Shown piece after piece: positions 24,043 through 33,999 of a stretch of DNA of 64,000 bases. How positions within the stretch are numbered: position 1 is the stretch's first letter; the number at the start of each line of letters is the position of its first letter. The translations under genes and the position numbers were made by a program. Location of the stretch: positions 1 to 64,000 of the forward strand of contig NZ_JALKAP010000005.1 in NCBI RefSeq assembly GCF_023016045.1. Direction: 5' to 3'. A model generated the notes under the pieces. The model was given only the letters and a program-made list of their open reading frames with translations, made no database searches and had not been told where the DNA came from. The stretch is from Marinobacter sp. S6332. GTDB lineage: Bacteria > Pseudomonadota > Gammaproteobacteria > Pseudomonadales > Oleiphilaceae.

Positions 24043-26655
24043 ATGAACACCAACTACCGCAAACCCCTACCAGGCACCGATCTGGACTATTTCGATACCC
24101 GCCAAGCCGTTGAAGACATTCAGGCTGGCGCCTACGACAAGCTCCCATACACCTCCAGAATCCTTGCAGAGCAACTGGTTCGTCGCTGCGAGCCAGAAGC
24201 GCTGACCGATTCCCTGAAACAGCTCATCGAACGCAAGCGTGATCTCGACTTCCCATGGTACCCAGCGCGGGTAGTGTGCCACGACATTTTGGGTCAGACC
24301 GCTCTGGTGGATCTCGCTGGCCTGCGTGACGCCATTGCCGAAAAGGGTGGAGACCCGGCCAAAGTGAACCCGGTGGTACCAACCCAGTTGATCGTGGATC
24401 ACTCTCTGGCCGTTGAGCACGCTGGCTTTGATAAGGACGCGTTCGAGAAGAACCGCGAAATCGAGGATCGCCGTAACGACGACCGCTTCCACTTCATCAA
24501 CTGGACCAAGAAAGCGTTCAAGAATGTGGATGTGATTCCCCCGGGCAACGGCATCATGCACCAGATCAATCTGGAAAAAATGTCTCCGGTGGTGCAGGCC
24601 CGTGCCGATGGCGAAGGCAAGAAGGTGGCTTTTCCTGATACCTGTGTAGGCACAGACAGCCACACGCCAATGGTAGACGCTCTGGGCGTTATCTCTGTAG
24701 GCGTTGGTGGCCTAGAAGCGGAAAGCGTTATGCTGGGCCGTGCCTCCATGATGCGACTGCCGGATATCGTGGGTGTCGAGCTTACCGGGAAACTGCAACC
24801 GGGCATTACCAGCACCGACATGGTTCTAGCTTTGACCGAATTCCTGCGTAAGGAACGTGTAGTCGGTGCCTATCTGGAATTCTACGGCGAAGGCGCAGAC
24901 AGCCTTACCATTGGCGATCGTGCCACAATTTCCAACATGACACCGGAATACGGTGCTACGGCTGCGATGTTCTACATCGATGGCCAGACCATCGACTACC
25001 TCAAGCTCACTGGCCGTGAAGACGAGCAGGTAGATCTGGTAGAGAAGTACGCCAAGCACACAGGTCTCTGGTCAGATGCTCTGAAAGCTGCCGAGTACGA
25101 GCGAGTTCTAAAGTTTGATCTGTCCAGTGTTGTACGTACGCTGGCTGGCCCCTCCAACCCTCATGCGCACCTGCCAACCTCAGAGCTGGCCGAGCGTGGC
25201 ATTGCCAGTAAGTGGGAGCTGGAAGAAGGCAAAATGCCGGATGGCGCTGTTATTATTGCCGCTATCACCAGCTGCACCAACACCAGTAACCCCCGCAACA
25301 TGGTGGCTGCAGGCCTTATAGCCCGTAACGCCAACAAGCTTGGCCTCACTCGCAAGCCATGGGTAAAGTCTTCTCTGGCACCGGGTTCTAAAACCGTTGA
25401 AATGTACCTCAACGATGCCGGGTTGCTGCCAGAGCTTGAAAACCTCGGTTTTGGTGTTGTCGGCTTTGCCTGCACCACTTGTAACGGCATGAGTGGTGCA
25501 CTTGATCCGGTCATCCAGAAAGAAGTGGTCGAGCGGGATTTATACTCAACAGCTGTTCTCTCCGGAAACCGCAACTTTGATGGCAGGATTCACCCCTACG
25601 CCAAACAGGCATTCCTGGCATCTCCACCATTAGTGGTTGCTTATGCCATTGCGGGAACTATCCGCTTCGACATTGAAAAAGACACCCTAGGCTACGACAA
25701 GGACGGTAACGCCGTAACCTTGAAAGACATCTGGCCGAACGATGCAGAAATCGACGCCATCGTGAAGGAATCGGTGAAGCCGGAGCAGTTCCGCAGCACC
25801 TACATCCCGATGTTCGACGTAACTCAGGAATCTCATGCCAACATCAGCCCACTGTACGATTGGCGCGAAATGAGCACCTACATTCGCCGCCCGCCATACT
25901 GGGAAGGTGGCATGGTGGGTGAGAAGGCCCTGAAAGGCATGCGTCCGCTGGCAGTATTGCCAGACAACATCACCACAGATCACCTCTCGCCATCCAACGC
26001 CATTCTCATGGACAGCGCTGCTGGCGAATACCTCCACAAAATGGGTGTGCCCGAAGTCGACTTCAACTCCTACGCAACCCACCGTGGTGATCACCTGACG
26101 GCCCAGCGTGCAACCTTCGCCAACCCCAAACTGTTCAACGAAATGGTTCTGGACGAAAACGGCAAAGTGAAGCAGGGCTCTCTGGCGCGCATTGAGCCGG
26201 AAGGCAAGGTCACCCGCATGTGGGAAGCCATCGAAACCTACATGGAGCGCAAACAGCCGCTGATTATCATTGCGGGTGCTGACTATGGTCAGGGCTCATC
26301 CCGTGACTGGGCGGCCAAAGGTGTTGCGCTGGCAGGTGTTGAGGCGATTGTTGCCGAAGGGTTTGAGCGCATCCACCGCACCAACCTCGTGGGTATGGGC
26401 GTTATGCCTTTACAGTTCGAAGAAGGCACTACTCGCAAGACCCTGAAGATTGACGGTACAGAAACTTTTGATGTGGAAGGCAAGCCTGCGCCCGGTGCCA
26501 AGCTGACGCTGGTTATCAACCGCAAGGATGGCAGCACAGAAAAGGTGCCTGTTATTTGCAGGCTGGATACCGCGGAGGAGTTGTCGATTTACTCTGCAGG
26601 TGGTGTATTGCAGCGGTTTGCTGAGGACTTTTTACAGTCTGAAGGGGCTGTTTGA
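24043..26655 (+). CDS. acnD: Fe/S-dependent 2-methylisocitrate dehydratase (AcnD)
   Basis: 870 residues, aconitase superfamily. It dehydrates 2-methylcitrate to an aconitate isomer that PrpF then handles. Fe4S4 ligands lie in SCTNTSNP and ACTTCNG; other active-site motifs are GTDSHTPMV, the swivel-domain GADYGQGSSRDWAAKG and a C-terminal GMGVMPLQF. The length is typical of AcnD (about 865) rather than AcnA or AcnB. It is flanked on both sides by GC-rich inverted repeats and lies between prpC and prpF. The ribosome site is weak (CAGAG). Confidence 0.95.
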   Translation: MNTNYRKPLPGTDLDYFDTRQAVEDIQAGAYDKLPYTSRILAEQLVRRCEPEALTDSLKQLIERKRDLDFPWYPARVVCHDILGQTALVDLAGLRDAIAEKGGDPAKVNPVVPTQLIVDHSLAVEHAGFDKDAFEKNREIEDRRNDDRFHFINWTKKAFKNVDVIPPGNGIMHQINLEKMSPVVQARADGEGKKVAFPDTCVGTDSHTPMVDALGVISVGVGGLEAESVMLGRASMMRLPDIVGVELTGKLQPGITSTDMVLALTEFLRKERVVGAYLEFYGEGADSLTIGDRATISNMTPEYGATAAMFYIDGQTIDYLKLTGREDEQVDLVEKYAKHTGLWSDALKAAEYERVLKFDLSSVVRTLAGPSNPHAHLPTSELAERGIASKWELEEGKMPDGAVIIAAITSCTNTSNPRNMVAAGLIARNANKLGLTRKPWVKSSLAPGSKTVEMYLNDAGLLPELENLGFGVVGFACTTCNGMSGALDPVIQKEVVERDLYSTAVLSGNRNFDGRIHPYAKQAFLASPPLVVAYAIAGTIRFDIEKDTLGYDKDGNAVTLKDIWPNDAEIDAIVKESVKPEQFRSTYIPMFDVTQESHANISPLYDWREMSTYIRRPPYWEGGMVGEKALKGMRPLAVLPDNITTDHLSPSNAILMDSAAGEYLHKMGVPEVDFNSYATHRGDHLTAQRATFANPKLFNEMVLDENGKVKQGSLARIEPEGKVTRMWEAIETYMERKQPLIIIAGADYGQGSSRDWAAKGVALAGVEAIVAEGFERIHRTNLVGMGVMPLQFEEGTTRKTLKIDGTETFDVEGKPAPGAKLTLVINRKDGSTEKVPVICRLDTAEELSIYSAGGVLQRFAEDFLQSEGAV

Positions 26656-26680
26656 GGGAGGGCTGAAGCCCTGCTTTAAT

Positions 26681-26825
26681 GCCTCTCCCCCTCTCCCCAA
26701 CCCCTCTCCCGCCGGGGGCGAGGGGCTTTACTGCACAGTTCTCAGGCTTGGGAGTAAACTCGCAGACTTTCGCTATATATCCCCTCTCCCCTCGCGGGAG
26801 AGGGCTAGGGAGAGGGGGCGAGGCC
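26681..26825. repeat. GC-rich inverted repeat cluster between acnD and prpF
   Basis: Two copies in opposite orientation (about 26682-26726 and 26779-26825) of the same repeat family as at 23857-24016, sharing CCCTCTCCCGC and GGGGCGAGG cores, separated by 52 unrelated bases. It lies wholly outside the reading frames. Confidence 0.85.
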
Positions 26826-26857
26826 CGACTCCCAATAAACTCAAAAAGGAACCCCCC

Positions 26858-28036
26858 ATGCCCCACAAACCCCAAATCAAAATCCCCGCCACCTACATGC
26901 GTGGCGGCACCAGCAAAGGCGTCTTTTTCCGCCTGAGCGATCTCCCGGAAAAAGCCCAAACCCCTGGCCCAGCGCGGGACAACCTCCTGCTGCGAGTCAT
27001 CGGCAGTCCAGACCCTTATCAAAAGCAAACCGACGGTATGGGCGGAGCCACCTCCAGCACCAGCAAAACCGTCATTCTGAGCAAAAGCGCTCAGCCAGAT
27101 CACGATGTGGACTACCTGTTCGGTCAGGTAAGCATTGATAAGCCCTTCGTGGACTGGAGCGGCAACTGCGGCAACCTCACGGCCGCTGTTGGTGCTTTTG
27201 CCATCAATAGTGGCTACGTACCGCAAGACCGCATCCCGGAGAACGGAACCGCTGTTGTGCGTATCTGGCAGGCCAATATCCGTAAAACCATCATCGCGAA
27301 CGTGCCCATCACCAACGGCGAAGTTCAGGAAACTGGCGACTTTGAATTGGATGGCGTCACATTCCCCGCTGCCGAAGTTCAAGTGGAGTTCATGGACCCG
27401 GCAGACGGCGAAGGCTCCATGTTCCCCACCGGCAATCTGGTGGATGACTTGGAGGTTCCCGGTGTTGGCACCTTAAAGGCCACCATGATCAATGCCGGAA
27501 TTCCTACGGTTTTCATCAATGCAGAAGCCGTTGGCTACAAAGGCACCGAGTTACAGGATGATATCAATAGCGATCCTAAAGCTCTGGCGATGTTTGAAAC
27601 CATCCGCGCTTACGGTGCTGTCAAAATGGGGCTGATCCAGAACATCGAAGAGGCCGCAGCCCGGCAACACACACCAAAAGTTGCTTTCGTAGCGCCAGCT
27701 TCGGGCTATACCGCATCCAGCGGCAAGCAAATTTCTGGCAGTGATATAGATGTGCTGGTACGCGCGCTCTCCATGGGCAAATTACACCACGCCATGATGG
27801 GCACGGCAGCTGTAGCCATCGCAACCGCCGCAGCTATTCCGGGAACACTGGTGAATCTGGCAGCCGGTGGTGGAGACCGCACCTCGGTCACCTTCGGCCA
27901 CCCCTCCGGCACACTACAAGTAGGCGCAGAAGCAAAAGAAGTGAACGGCCAGTGGACAGCCACCAAGGCCATCATGAGCCGAAGTGCCCGAATACTGATG
28001 GAAGGTTGGGTAAGGGTGCCCGAGGATAGTTTTTAG
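26858..28036 (+). CDS. prpF: 2-methylaconitate cis-trans isomerase
   Basis: 392 residues, diaminopimelate-epimerase fold. It converts the AcnD product to cis-2-methylaconitate. Visible features: YMRGGTSKGVFFR near the N-terminus, the WSGNCGNLTAAVGAFAI active-site Cys block, and the second-half INAGIPTVF and GRAxMGK-like region ALSMGKLHHAM. The long open frame reaches back to 26528 inside acnD and the repeats, but the ATG at 26858 has AAGGA upstream and gives the normal protein. Confidence 0.95.
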   Translation: MPHKPQIKIPATYMRGGTSKGVFFRLSDLPEKAQTPGPARDNLLLRVIGSPDPYQKQTDGMGGATSSTSKTVILSKSAQPDHDVDYLFGQVSIDKPFVDWSGNCGNLTAAVGAFAINSGYVPQDRIPENGTAVVRIWQANIRKTIIANVPITNGEVQETGDFELDGVTFPAAEVQVEFMDPADGEGSMFPTGNLVDDLEVPGVGTLKATMINAGIPTVFINAEAVGYKGTELQDDINSDPKALAMFETIRAYGAVKMGLIQNIEEAAARQHTPKVAFVAPASGYTASSGKQISGSDIDVLVRALSMGKLHHAMMGTAAVAIATAAAIPGTLVNLAAGGGDRTSVTFGHPSGTLQVGAEAKEVNGQWTATKAIMSRSARILMEGWVRVPEDSF

Positions 28037-28146
28037 AGCTGGCCTCTGTGTTAGCAGGTAAATGATAGGTAATTGGCTCCTTTCGATTCCCGGTTGTTAA
28101 GCTAGGCTTTTAGTCAGTAAACATCAGAATCGAAGGAGTCATTTTC

Positions 28147-29631
28147 ATGTCAGCCACATTCGATCTTAACGAGCGCCCCGATTACGACGAAGTCCTTCAG
28201 AAAATCGCCGATTACGTTCTCACCTACAAAGTAAAAAGCAAAGAAGCCGGGAACACGGCCCGTCTTTGTTTAATGGACACACTAGGGTGCGGCCTGCTGG
28301 CTTTACGCTTTCCCGAGTGCACGAAACACTTGGGCCCTATAGTGGAAGGCACGGTTGTTCCCCATGGCGCCCGAGTCCCGGGAACGTCATTTCGGCTAGA
28401 TCCAGTAAAGGCCGCTTGGGATATTGGCTGCATTGTGCGTTGGCTAGATTACAACGATACCTGGCTGGCAGCTGAATGGGGGCACCCTTCGGATAACTTG
28501 GGCGGCATTCTGGCCGTATCCGATCACCTATCGCAAAAGCGCGTCGCAGAGGGTAAGGCACCGCTCACCATGCGTGAGGTGCTCGAAGCCATGATCATGG
28601 CCCACGAAATACAGGGCGTGCTCGCACTGGAAAACTCGTTCAACCGGGTAGGGCTGGATCACGTAGTGTTGGTGAAAGTTGCTTCTACTGCGGTTACAGC
28701 AAAGCTCATGGGCGCAACGCGCGAACAATTGCTTGCAGCGCTTTCCCACGCATGGATTGATGGTCAGTCTTTAAGAACCTATCGCCACGCCCCCAACGCC
28801 GGTTCCCGAAAATCTTGGGCGGCGGGTGATGCAACTTCCCGGGCTGTTCGCCTTGCAGATATAGCCATGCGGGGAGAGATGGGTATTCCCAGTGCGCTAA
28901 CCGCTCCTCAGTGGGGTTTCTATGATGTTCTGTTTAGTAAAACCAACAAAGATCAGGCTTTGAAGCCGGAAGGGAAGCGGGAGTTTTCTTTGCCGCAAGA
29001 GTTTGGTTCTTACGTGATGGAAAACATACTATTTAAGGTATCTTTTCCTGCAGAATTTCACGCTCAAACAGCGGCTGAGGCGGCCGTAACGCTTCATCCA
29101 CAAGTGAAAGACCGGCTCGGCGAGATTGATCGAATCGTTATAACAACCCATGAATCCGCTATTCGTATAATCTCCAAAGTGGGCAAACTTGCGAACGCGG
29201 CAGATAGGGACCACTGCCTACAATATATGACAGCTGTACCGCTTATCTTTGGTGATTTGGTGGCTGAGCACTACGAGGATAGCTTCCACGAAGCCCATTC
29301 CATCATCGATGAGCTCAGAGACAAGATGGACGTTATTGAAGATGAGCAATACACCCGCGAATACCTAGAGGCAGACAAGCGCTCGATTGCAAACGCTATT
29401 CAGGTGTTCTTCAAAGACGGCTCAAGCACTGACCAGATCGCAGTGGAATACCCCATTGGCCATCGCCGCCGTAGGGAAGAGAGCATTCCTTTGCTTGCAG
29501 ATAAGTTCCGGTCCAATCTGGCAACTCGCTTTCCGGCCCAAAGGTGCGAGCACATCTTTGAAACGTGCGCAGACCAAAAAAGTCTGGAACAGACCGCTGT
29601 TCATGAGTTTGTAGATAAGTTTGTTATATAA
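28147..29631 (+). CDS. prpD: 2-methylcitrate dehydratase
   Basis: 494 residues, MmgE/PrpD family, iron-sulfur-independent 2-methylcitrate dehydratase. Family blocks: [42 protein letters not shown] read in parts, [43 protein letters not shown] in parts, and [21 protein letters not shown] precedes the ATG. Together with acnD/prpF it gives the operon two alternative routes for the same dehydration step. It lies 110 bases after prpF and 17 bases from the convergent ATPase gene of the polysaccharide locus. Confidence 0.95.
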   Translation: MSATFDLNERPDYDEVLQKIADYVLTYKVKSKEAGNTARLCLMDTLGCGLLALRFPECTKHLGPIVEGTVVPHGARVPGTSFRLDPVKAAWDIGCIVRWLDYNDTWLAAEWGHPSDNLGGILAVSDHLSQKRVAEGKAPLTMREVLEAMIMAHEIQGVLALENSFNRVGLDHVVLVKVASTAVTAKLMGATREQLLAALSHAWIDGQSLRTYRHAPNAGSRKSWAAGDATSRAVRLADIAMRGEMGIPSALTAPQWGFYDVLFSKTNKDQALKPEGKREFSLPQEFGSYVMENILFKVSFPAEFHAQTAAEAAVTLHPQVKDRLGEIDRIVITTHESAIRIISKVGKLANAADRDHCLQYMTAVPLIFGDLVAEHYEDSFHEAHSIIDELRDKMDVIEDEQYTREYLEADKRSIANAIQVFFKDGSSTDQIAVEYPIGHRRRREESIPLLADKFRSNLATRFPAQRCEHIFETCADQKSLEQTAVHEFVDKFVI

Positions 29632-29647
29632 GTAACTAAAGCCAGTG

Positions 29648-30685
29648 CTATTTTCGGTTCGGCGACAACGGCTTTACATTGTCAGGCACGCTAACACTTT
29701 CTTTGCGAGGCTCTTGTTCGCCGGGAAAGATCGTGGCAAGCCGGTTGTCGATGCGCTCCAGCGCTTCGGCCATACGCACTAGGGCACTGGAAACAGCCGC
29801 CAAATCAGCAGAATGCCCGGCTGATTCGGCATCCGAGTGCTCGCGCTTTTTCAGGGTGGCCGGCTGGGGTGTGTTTTCTGGCAGCTCTTCGCCCAATAAA
29901 TCCTTCCGTATAGACTTCAGGTCGTGGGGGTCGATAAATGGCCGGTCTTCCGAATAGGCGCACATCATCATGCCGTCACACAGCTTGTTGATCAGCCTTG
30001 GAATGCCCTTGCTCAACTTGTGAATCTCGCGAACCGTGTCGCCATCGAAAAGCTTATTGCCACCGTGACCGGAAACCAGCAGCCGGTAATCAATATATTC
30101 TGCAGTTTCTTTTAACGTTAGGCCTTCCAGATGGAAGAACAGCTTCACCCGCTGCGCGAGTTGGGGAATGTCCAAAACTGCCTGTTTCAGCTCTGGCTGG
30201 CCAAGCAGAATTACCCGCATAGCAGGGCCGCCCATGCTTTCCATACCGGCCAGCATGCGAATGTCTTCCAGATTCTCTCTCGTGAGGTTTTGTGCTTCAT
30301 CAATGGTTAGCACAACCGGTGTGCCAGCCTTCGCCATTTGCTCCAGATAATCAGAGATCTGGAAAAGCATGGCTACCTTGCCGTCGTCTTCAACCTTCAT
30401 ACCGGCTTTGCGAAGAATTAGGCCGAACAGGTCTTTGGATTCTAGATTGGTGTAGGAGATATTAAGTAACTTGAGATTGCCCTCAAGGTTACGAACCGTC
30501 TTCTTAAGCAAGGTTGTCTTGCCCGAGCCGATCTCACCGCTGATAACCACAAACCCCTCAGAGCTCCAGATCGCAGACGACATGTACACATAAGCTCGAG
30601 AATGTTGCTGGCTCATGTAAATAAAATCGTCTTCCGGTGTAATGCGGAAGGGGTGTCTATGGAGACCGAAAAATTCCAAATACAT
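29648..30685 (-). CDS. XrtA/PEP-CTERM locus-associated AAA ATPase (TIGR03015 type)
   Basis: 345 residues, ExeA-like AAA ATPase. It begins MYLEFFGLHRHPFRITPEDDF, read in parts, the usual opening of the exosortase A-associated ATPase. Walker A GEIGSGKTT is at 50-58 and Walker B LTIDEAQNL near 130; a sensor region includes GMESMGGPAMRVILLGQPEL in parts. The C-terminal tail (about 270-345) is a charged, low-complexity extension. It lies 31 bases after the deacetylase gene in a two-gene minus-strand operon divergent from the main polysaccharide operon. Its exact role in polymer assembly is not established. Confidence 0.88.
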   Translation of the reverse strand: MYLEFFGLHRHPFRITPEDDFIYMSQQHSRAYVYMSSAIWSSEGFVVISGEIGSGKTTLLKKTVRNLEGNLKLLNISYTNLESKDLFGLILRKAGMKVEDDGKVAMLFQISDYLEQMAKAGTPVVLTIDEAQNLTRENLEDIRMLAGMESMGGPAMRVILLGQPELKQAVLDIPQLAQRVKLFFHLEGLTLKETAEYIDYRLLVSGHGGNKLFDGDTVREIHKLSKGIPRLINKLCDGMMMCAYSEDRPFIDPHDLKSIRKDLLGEELPENTPQPATLKKREHSDAESAGHSADLAAVSSALVRMAEALERIDNRLATIFPGEQEPRKESVSVPDNVKPLSPNRK

Positions 30686-30716
30686 ATTCAGTTCCTGTTC
30701 AGTTCTTTTCCCTGAA

Positions 30717-31625
30717 TCAGGCGAGGCGGATCAATTGATCGCTGCGCAGCAGGGTTTTGTCTGGCTCATAAGCATTATAGCTTTCGCTGACGGTTCCAAA
30801 CCTGAAATCACCGAGCAGGCGTTCGAGGCGGCCGTAGCACTTGTCCAGATTAGTGTAATGTCGAAAACGCGAAAACCAACTTGCGTTATCGTAACGTGGC
30901 TGTTCTGGATCTATTTCCCAGGGATGCAAATAGAACATTTGCGGCCGGGCACCAAAGCCCGACGCATTTCGGAACAGGTGCCGGAATACCGGGTAAGGGA
31001 ATTGGCGAAAATAACCGCCTCCAGCTGCCGGAATTGAAAGCCCCATGATATGGGCTGTGGTTAGTGGAAACTCACGAATAATTGCGCCGCTGGCGGTTTC
31101 AATGGAGTAGGGCGCAGACGGTGAGTCGGGAATACCGTAATTATCGTGCCGAATCGGGAAAATACTCGAGTCCCAGGTAAAGCCAGCCTCGCTAAGGATG
31201 TCCAGAGCCCAGAGTGAATCACGAGTAATGGAATAGCTGGCTGCGCGATAGCCCTCAATGGCTTTACCGGTAATGTCTTCAAGTAGGGCTTTGGAGCGAA
31301 GAGTTTCTTCCCGGAAGACACCTTGGGTCTGTTTGTAAATCAGCTGATGGCTGTACCCGTGGGACGCAATTTCATGGCCGTGGTCGGCTAATTTGCGGAT
31401 TAAGGCGGGAAATCTCTCGGCGACCCACCCAAGCACAAAAAAAGTCGCTTTCACATGATGCTTATCAAACAGCTCGAGCAGGCTCTCGGTGTTCTGCTCC
31501 ACGCGGGAAGGCAGGGAGTCCCACTGGTCTGGCCGGATTACGCCGGAGAGAGCAGCAACATGGAAATAATCTTCTACGTCTATGCTCATGGCATGCAAGG
31601 GTTGGGGTCTGTCCTGACTTGGCAT
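30717..31625 (-). CDS. XrtA/PEP-CTERM locus-associated polysaccharide deacetylase (TIGR03006 type)
   Basis: 302 residues, NodB-homology deacetylase of carbohydrate esterase family 4. Catalytic and metal residues: SIDVEDYFH (14-22), HEIASHGYSHQ carrying the two zinc His, FRAASYSI-type arginine region (YRAASYSITRDS), and FYLHPWEIDPEQPR near the C-terminus. It probably removes N-acetyl groups from the exopolysaccharide. It lacks a signal peptide, so it may act in the cytoplasm or be exported otherwise. First of the divergent pair with the ATPase. Confidence 0.9.
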   Translation of the reverse strand: MPSQDRPQPLHAMSIDVEDYFHVAALSGVIRPDQWDSLPSRVEQNTESLLELFDKHHVKATFFVLGWVAERFPALIRKLADHGHEIASHGYSHQLIYKQTQGVFREETLRSKALLEDITGKAIEGYRAASYSITRDSLWALDILSEAGFTWDSSIFPIRHDNYGIPDSPSAPYSIETASGAIIREFPLTTAHIMGLSIPAAGGGYFRQFPYPVFRHLFRNASGFGARPQMFYLHPWEIDPEQPRYDNASWFSRFRHYTNLDKCYGRLERLLGDFRFGTVSESYNAYEPDKTLLRSDQLIRLA

Positions 31626-31906
31626 GGGCGCTCCTTCCCAGTAAAACCGTTGATACGATTTTCACCTACTGACAGTGCAATTACAATTCTCCGTCAAGGT
31701 AATTCCTAGTAGCGATGAAAAACAATGTAAAACTATGTTACCAAAAGATACAATAAGTTGAGATTGGATACTGGCCATAGCAAAATAGGTCATTATATAA
31801 AATGAACCGGCAGTAAGGGGGCGCTCTCCGCAAACTGAGCGTGGCTGTCGGAGAATTTGATGTTTGTCTGGCGCAGGTTGTTGTGCAGACGACAAGGAAG
31901 TTCAGC
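31626..31906. promoter_or_regulatory. Divergent promoter region of the polysaccharide locus
   Basis: 281 bases between the deacetylase (minus) and the initiating glycosyltransferase (plus). The only promoter-like element seen is a -10-type TATAAA at 31796-31801, without a good -35. A ribosome site AAGGAAG lies 6 bases before the GTG at 31907. No ops/JUMPstart element is visible. Confidence 0.4.
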
Positions 31907-33313
31907 GTGTCGTATATTCGTTTCAGAAAACACTATCTTCATATCCCCTATCTGGTGCTTGCTGCGCTGGAATTCATCGTTTTGTATTCGATTTTTTCTT
32001 CTTTGGCGCTGCTGCTGGGGGTCGCTGGAGTCGGCTACCCGTCTGTGGATACAAATATTTTCTCGGCAAGCCTGTTCGCGCTGATCCTGAGCTGCGGAAC
32101 ACTCGCCATGGGTGGCTACCTCTCCATGGTTTATGAAAGCACGTCGGCGCTGTTCTTCCGCACTTTGGTTGCCTACTGCTTTGTGGGCGGTATTGGGCTG
32201 AAATTACTCTATTTAATCGTGCCTTCGGCAAACCCTGGCAGCACCAATTTGTTCTGGGCGGTTACGTTTGCTTCTCTGGTTGTGATTGCTCTTCGGTTGA
32301 TATTCCTGCGGATTGTAGACTCGGAGCAGCTTGTTCGCCGCGTAGTGATTTTTGGCGCTGGCAGTTTTGCCGCGAATTTGCTGGATGAATATGAGCGTAA
32401 TATGCGTGCTCTCGGAGTGCGGATCATCGGTTGTATCTCGGATAATGCGACAGGGGCTGTCAAAGCAGAACAGATGTTGCCCACGCCCGAGGATCTCTAT
32501 CAATTTTGCCGGAAGAATAGGGTTTCGGAAATCGTTGTTGCCCAGCAAGAGCGTCGTCGTAGCGAAGGTGGGTGGCTTCCGGTGCCAGAGTTGATGGAAT
32601 GTAAGCTGCGGGGAATTGCCATTACCAACGGCGTAGATTTTTATGAACGGGAACTAAAAAAAGCCAAGCTGGATATGGTGCATCCTTCGTGGATTGTGTT
32701 CTCGGAAGGCTTTAAAGCTTCAAAAACTAGGGCCTTTGCCAAGCGTTCGCTAGACCTTCTCATAAGCCTTACGCTTCTCGCAGTTATGCTGCCGTTCATC
32801 ATTCTCACAGCGCTTGCCGTTTTTCTGGAAACCGGGCGGCCGATTTTGTATAGCCAAACTCGCGTAGGCATGCTGGGTAAAGAGTTTCGCATCTACAAGT
32901 TCCGCAGTATGCGGCAAGATGCAGAGAAAGATGGCCAAGCCCGCTGGGCTTCCGCTAATGACAACCGGGTTACCAGAGTGGGCGCCTTTATACGCAACAC
33001 ACGCTTGGATGAGTTGCCGCAGATCTACAACGTAATCAAAGGTGAAATGAGCATCGTGGGGCCTCGCCCGGAAAGGCCTGAATTTGTCACCGAGCTTAAA
33101 GAAAAGATTCCGTTTTATGATACGCGACATTACGTAAAACCCGGATTAATGGGTTGGGCGCAACTTAAATACCCCTATGGTGCATCGGTTGAAGACGCCA
33201 AAGGGAAGCTGGAGTACGATCTTTATTACTCCAAAAATCACAGCCTTTTGATGGATTTTCTGATCATGATTCAAACCGTGGAAGTGATCCTCCTAGGCAA
33301 AGGCGTTCGGTAG
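31907..33313 (+). CDS. Initiating phosphoglycosyl transferase, XrtA-associated (TIGR03013 type)
   Basis: 468 residues. Four to five N-terminal membrane helices, a central CoA-binding-like domain (FGAGSFAANLLDEYE), then the polyprenol-phosphate sugar-1-phosphate transferase domain from about 280 on: KRSLDLLISLTLLAVMLP, YSQTRVGMLGKEFRIYKFRSM in parts, the TRLDELPQIYNV helix, and GPRPERPEF with KPGLMGWAQ. It loads the first sugar onto undecaprenyl phosphate at the inner membrane. The start is the in-frame GTG with a good ribosome site, not the earlier start at 31841. It opens the long plus-strand operon. Confidence 0.92.
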   Translation: MSYIRFRKHYLHIPYLVLAALEFIVLYSIFSSLALLLGVAGVGYPSVDTNIFSASLFALILSCGTLAMGGYLSMVYESTSALFFRTLVAYCFVGGIGLKLLYLIVPSANPGSTNLFWAVTFASLVVIALRLIFLRIVDSEQLVRRVVIFGAGSFAANLLDEYERNMRALGVRIIGCISDNATGAVKAEQMLPTPEDLYQFCRKNRVSEIVVAQQERRRSEGGWLPVPELMECKLRGIAITNGVDFYERELKKAKLDMVHPSWIVFSEGFKASKTRAFAKRSLDLLISLTLLAVMLPFIILTALAVFLETGRPILYSQTRVGMLGKEFRIYKFRSMRQDAEKDGQARWASANDNRVTRVGAFIRNTRLDELPQIYNVIKGEMSIVGPRPERPEFVTELKEKIPFYDTRHYVKPGLMGWAQLKYPYGASVEDAKGKLEYDLYYSKNHSLLMDFLIMIQTVEVILLGKGVR

Positions 33314-33360
33314 ACATACCGAAACACAGATATAGAACAAAAAGGGGTTGGAAGGCGTTT

Positions 33361-33999
33361 ATGACAACTATCACGTACGTTCGGACTGCATTGATTGCGA
33401 TATTGAGTGTGTTCATTGCCGCTTGCTCTGGCCTGCCGTCTTCCGCTGAAATACCGCCAGCATCAGAGTTGCAGGCGGAGCCATACATGATTGGCGTAGG
33501 AGATACCGTCTCCATTCATGTTTGGCGTAATCCAGAGTTGGGCCAATCCATTGTAGTTCGGCCTGATGGCTTTATCTCCATGCCCCTTATGGGTGATGTG
33601 AAAGCCGAAGGCAAAAAGCCTGAGCAACTGGCTGCAGAAATCAGCGACACTTTGGGCGAGTACATTCGTACGCCGGAGGTGACTGTTATGGTTACCGATC
33701 CGCTCAGCAAGGAATTCCGCAATCGCGTGAGGGTTACTGGTCAGGTTGGTTCTCCGCAATCAGTTGCGTTCCAGCCTGGCATGACCGTTCTTGATGTTGT
33801 GCTTATGGCCGGTGGCGTTACCGACTTCGCCGCAGACAGCCGCGCCACTCTTCATCGCCAGATTAACGGTGAATATCAGAGTTTCGCGCTAGATTTGGAA
33901 GCCATCCTTACCGACGGTGATATGCGCACGAACCATGCTTTGCAGCCGGGTGATGTGATCAGCGTGCCCCGTAAGCAACTGTTCCGAGGCGAGCTCTAA
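33361..33999 (+). CDS. Polysaccharide export lipoprotein (Wza-like, TIGR03027 type)
   Basis: 212 residues. The lipoprotein signal ends IAACSG (Cys22). The Poly_export domain follows: YMIGVGDTVSIHVWRNPELGQSIVVRPDGFISMPLMGDV in parts, then SLBB-like VTGQVGSPQSVAFQPGMTVLDVVLMAGGVT in parts. It lacks the long third domain of Wza, as usual for the exosortase A-linked form. It forms or feeds the outer-membrane export pore. Its stop overlaps the next start (TAATG). Confidence 0.92.
   Translation: MTTITYVRTALIAILSVFIAACSGLPSSAEIPPASELQAEPYMIGVGDTVSIHVWRNPELGQSIVVRPDGFISMPLMGDVKAEGKKPEQLAAEISDTLGEYIRTPEVTVMVTDPLSKEFRNRVRVTGQVGSPQSVAFQPGMTVLDVVLMAGGVTDFAADSRATLHRQINGEYQSFALDLEAILTDGDMRTNHALQPGDVISVPRKQLFRGEL

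Noticed and set aside
24067..24663. 198-codon minus-strand frame opposite acnD
   Set aside because: Antisense shadow with no domain or start signal.
26528..26857. Extended N-terminus for prpF
   Set aside because: It would run through the end of acnD and the GC-rich repeats; the ATG at 26858 has a proper ribosome site and normal length.
31626..31906. JUMPstart/ops element before the EPS operon
   Set aside because: No GGCGGTAG-type core is visible.
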